The notes under the pieces were generated by a model, which was given only the letters and a program-made list of their open reading frames with translations, did not search any database and was not told the origin of the DNA. A DNA stretch of 64,000 nucleotides from Opisthocomus hoazin (taxonomy: Eukaryota; Chordata; Aves; Opisthocomiformes; Opisthocomidae), in NCBI RefSeq assembly GCF_030867145.1, contig NC_134442.1, positions 1,627,001-1,691,000 on the forward strand. Direction: 5' to 3'. How positions within the stretch are numbered: the first letter of the stretch is position 1; every line of letters starts with the position of its first letter. A program made the translations under genes and the position numbers. Below are positions 62,536 to 64,000 of this stretch, one piece after another.

Positions 62536-63414
62536 ACCATCGACCTCTTGTAGGACAGAAAGAGGTCTTGTGAGGCAGCAGTTGCGTCCCACTGTGCAGG
62601 CTTTGAGCCAGCCCTGGGGACTCAGCTGACTAGCAGGTTGTCACTGGAGGACACTGGGGCTGCAAGGGTACGCATTTCCCAGCCATCACTTAGCTGCAGG
62701 GAGATCTGCTTTGACGGCCCCAGGCCAGAAGGACACGCACTGCACAGGCGGGCATTCACAGAGGCGTCTTTTGGACTTGCCAGGGCAGGAATCACCGAGG
62801 GCAGAGGACAACAGCCCAAGAGCAGGGAAGTGCTGGCCTGTTCTTCAAGCCAAGGCGGCAATTTCACCTGCAGGGGCTCTCCTGAGCAGCGGCACAAGTG
62901 CCAGCTGGCTGAAAGCATGCACAGCTCGCTCAAGGGCTGGACTGAGTGCTTCGTGCCCCACTAACGCAGGGCAAAAACCAAGCGTGCTCACCTCGCCTGA
63001 ACGAGCGGCTGCAGAGCTGTCACTCCCCGGGTCCAGGCGGGATCTCCACGTGTGCCCTGGGACACCCACGGGTGCGTACACTGGAGCCGCACACTTCCCA
63101 TGCCTGGTGACGGAGGGCTCCACGCACGCCGGAGGAGCTGGAGAGCAGCAAGGCAGACGCTCAGTGCCCTCAGCACCAGGGCCGAGCCCTGCTCTCGCAG
63201 CAGGACGGGGCAGAGCCATCTCCCCGTTCCCCTGGGCAGCTGTCCCCAGCGCTCCACAGGCAAACTGCCAGGGTGGTGTGTTAGGGGTTGGAAGGGACCT
63301 CTGTGGGTCATCGTGTGGGCAGCGGTGTGCAGAGCAATGGCGGGCTGAGGGCAGCCGAGGCGGGAGAGCAGCCTTGCGCTCAGTGGGACCAGGCTGCTCT
63401 CTGCTCTGCCACCA
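62536..63414. other. Non-repetitive interval of duplicate B
   Basis: Duplicate of 53141-54006, including the CR1 scrap near 63286 and the uninformative 108-codon frame. No gene is called. Confidence 0.5.
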
Positions 63415-64000
63415 AAGCTAAGATTTTGGAAAGTCAAAATGATGCTTTGGATGCTAGAAATATAGCTCTGGAGCCTAAAAAGAGGCTTTCTGCCTCCAAA
63501 ATGAGAGTTAGGACCCTCAAAATGGAACTGTGGGCCCTAAAAGAAGGTTGTGAGTGATAAAAGACAGGTTTGGATCCCATAAATGAGGGCTTCAGCCCTG
63601 AAAATGGGGCTCTGGGCACTCCAAAGGATAGGCTAGATGTACAAGGGACGCTTTAGACCCTGAAAAGGAGGGGAACGACTTGGTTCCTCCATGGCCTCCA
63701 GAAATGGAGATTTCGTCCCAAATAGAGGGCTCTGGGCACTCCAGTGGAGGCTTTCAGGTGTAAAAGAGGGCTTGGGACCCTTCAAAGTAGAGTTTAGACC
63801 CGCCAAAGGATGGCTTGGGGCTTAAGAATGGAGCACTGGGCCCTGAAAATGGAGCTTTGGAAATTACATTGAGGCATTGAACCCTGAAATTCTGATGATT
63901 TTAAGCCCTGAAGTGATGCTTTGGGTTTGAAAATCAGGGCTTTGTGCTGTTAAAATGGGATTTTAGACCCTCAGAATGAAGCTTGGGACATTAAACAAAC
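63415..64000. repeat. Degenerate minisatellite, block 2 of duplicate B (runs off edge)
   Basis: Duplicate of 54007-54605; it continues beyond the window. Confidence 0.85.

Larger units (their letters stand above)
60422..64000 (+). repeat. Segmental duplication, copy B (partner 51027-54605)
   Basis: The same sequence as copy A, starting in the last stretch of GTATG-type satellite and continuing to the window edge. Its left border follows a 33-bp junction sequence after the inverted acrosin unit. Copies A and B thus define a repeating unit of about 9.4 kb that includes acrosin copy 7. Confidence 0.95.

Overview
The window is vertebrate nuclear DNA, almost certainly avian. It holds interrupted serine-protease genes with GT-AG introns, CR1-type LINEs whose 3' ends carry the usual ATTCTATG-type tail, solo-LTR-like sequences and long degenerate satellites. 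There are no bacterial-style operons. The species cannot be named from the sequence alone. All comparisons were made by eye.

Region 1 (1-30227) is a head-to-tail tandem array with a period of 5332 bp (one unit is 5331 bp). Each unit holds one complete five-exon acrosin gene (ACR; 349 codons plus stop) on the + strand. The catalytic triad, the trypsin-type specificity aspartate and the C-terminal acrosin tail are all present. Each unit also carries an LTR-like element about 160 bp after the stop codon and a roughly 1-kb foldback (inverted-repeat) segment. Copy 1 is cut by the window edge, copies 2-6 are complete, and the array stops abruptly at about 30227. Introns and spacers are as similar as exons, so the amplification is very recent or is kept homogeneous by gene conversion.

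Region 2 (30228-51026) is gene-poor and repeat-rich. It contains a pentanucleotide-type satellite (31.66-32.69 kb), a truncated CR1 LINE with a broken reverse transcriptase, and two exons of a USP36/USP42-like ubiquitin hydrolase with consecutive stop codons. An Arg-rich ORF with three internal repeats lies downstream of these exons. Further along are other CR1 pieces, a solo-LTR-like element, a minus-strand pseudogene of the maestro HEAT-repeat (MROH) family, a CpG-rich island, and about 5 kb of degenerate GTATG/GTATT satellite interrupted by another LTR-like insertion.

Region 3 (51027-64000) belongs to a second, longer tandem structure. The segment 51027-54605 recurs at 60422-64000, giving a period of about 9.4 kb. 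Inside this unit lies a seventh complete acrosin gene on the minus strand (57291-59772), in a block inverted relative to array 1. It is joined to a diverged fragment of acrosin exon 3 (56125-56285). The rest of the unit is an unrecognised ORF, a degenerate minisatellite (GAGGCTTTGGACCCTAAAAAT-like) and a CR1-containing duplicate of sequence at 40.5-41.1 kb.

Acrosin is a sperm acrosomal protease. The window therefore describes a locally amplified male-reproduction gene with at least seven copies in two orientations. All six genes that are fully in the window have open reading frames; copy 6 carries a substitution in a core protease motif. The neighbouring genes (USP-like, MROH-like) are fragments or pseudogenes.
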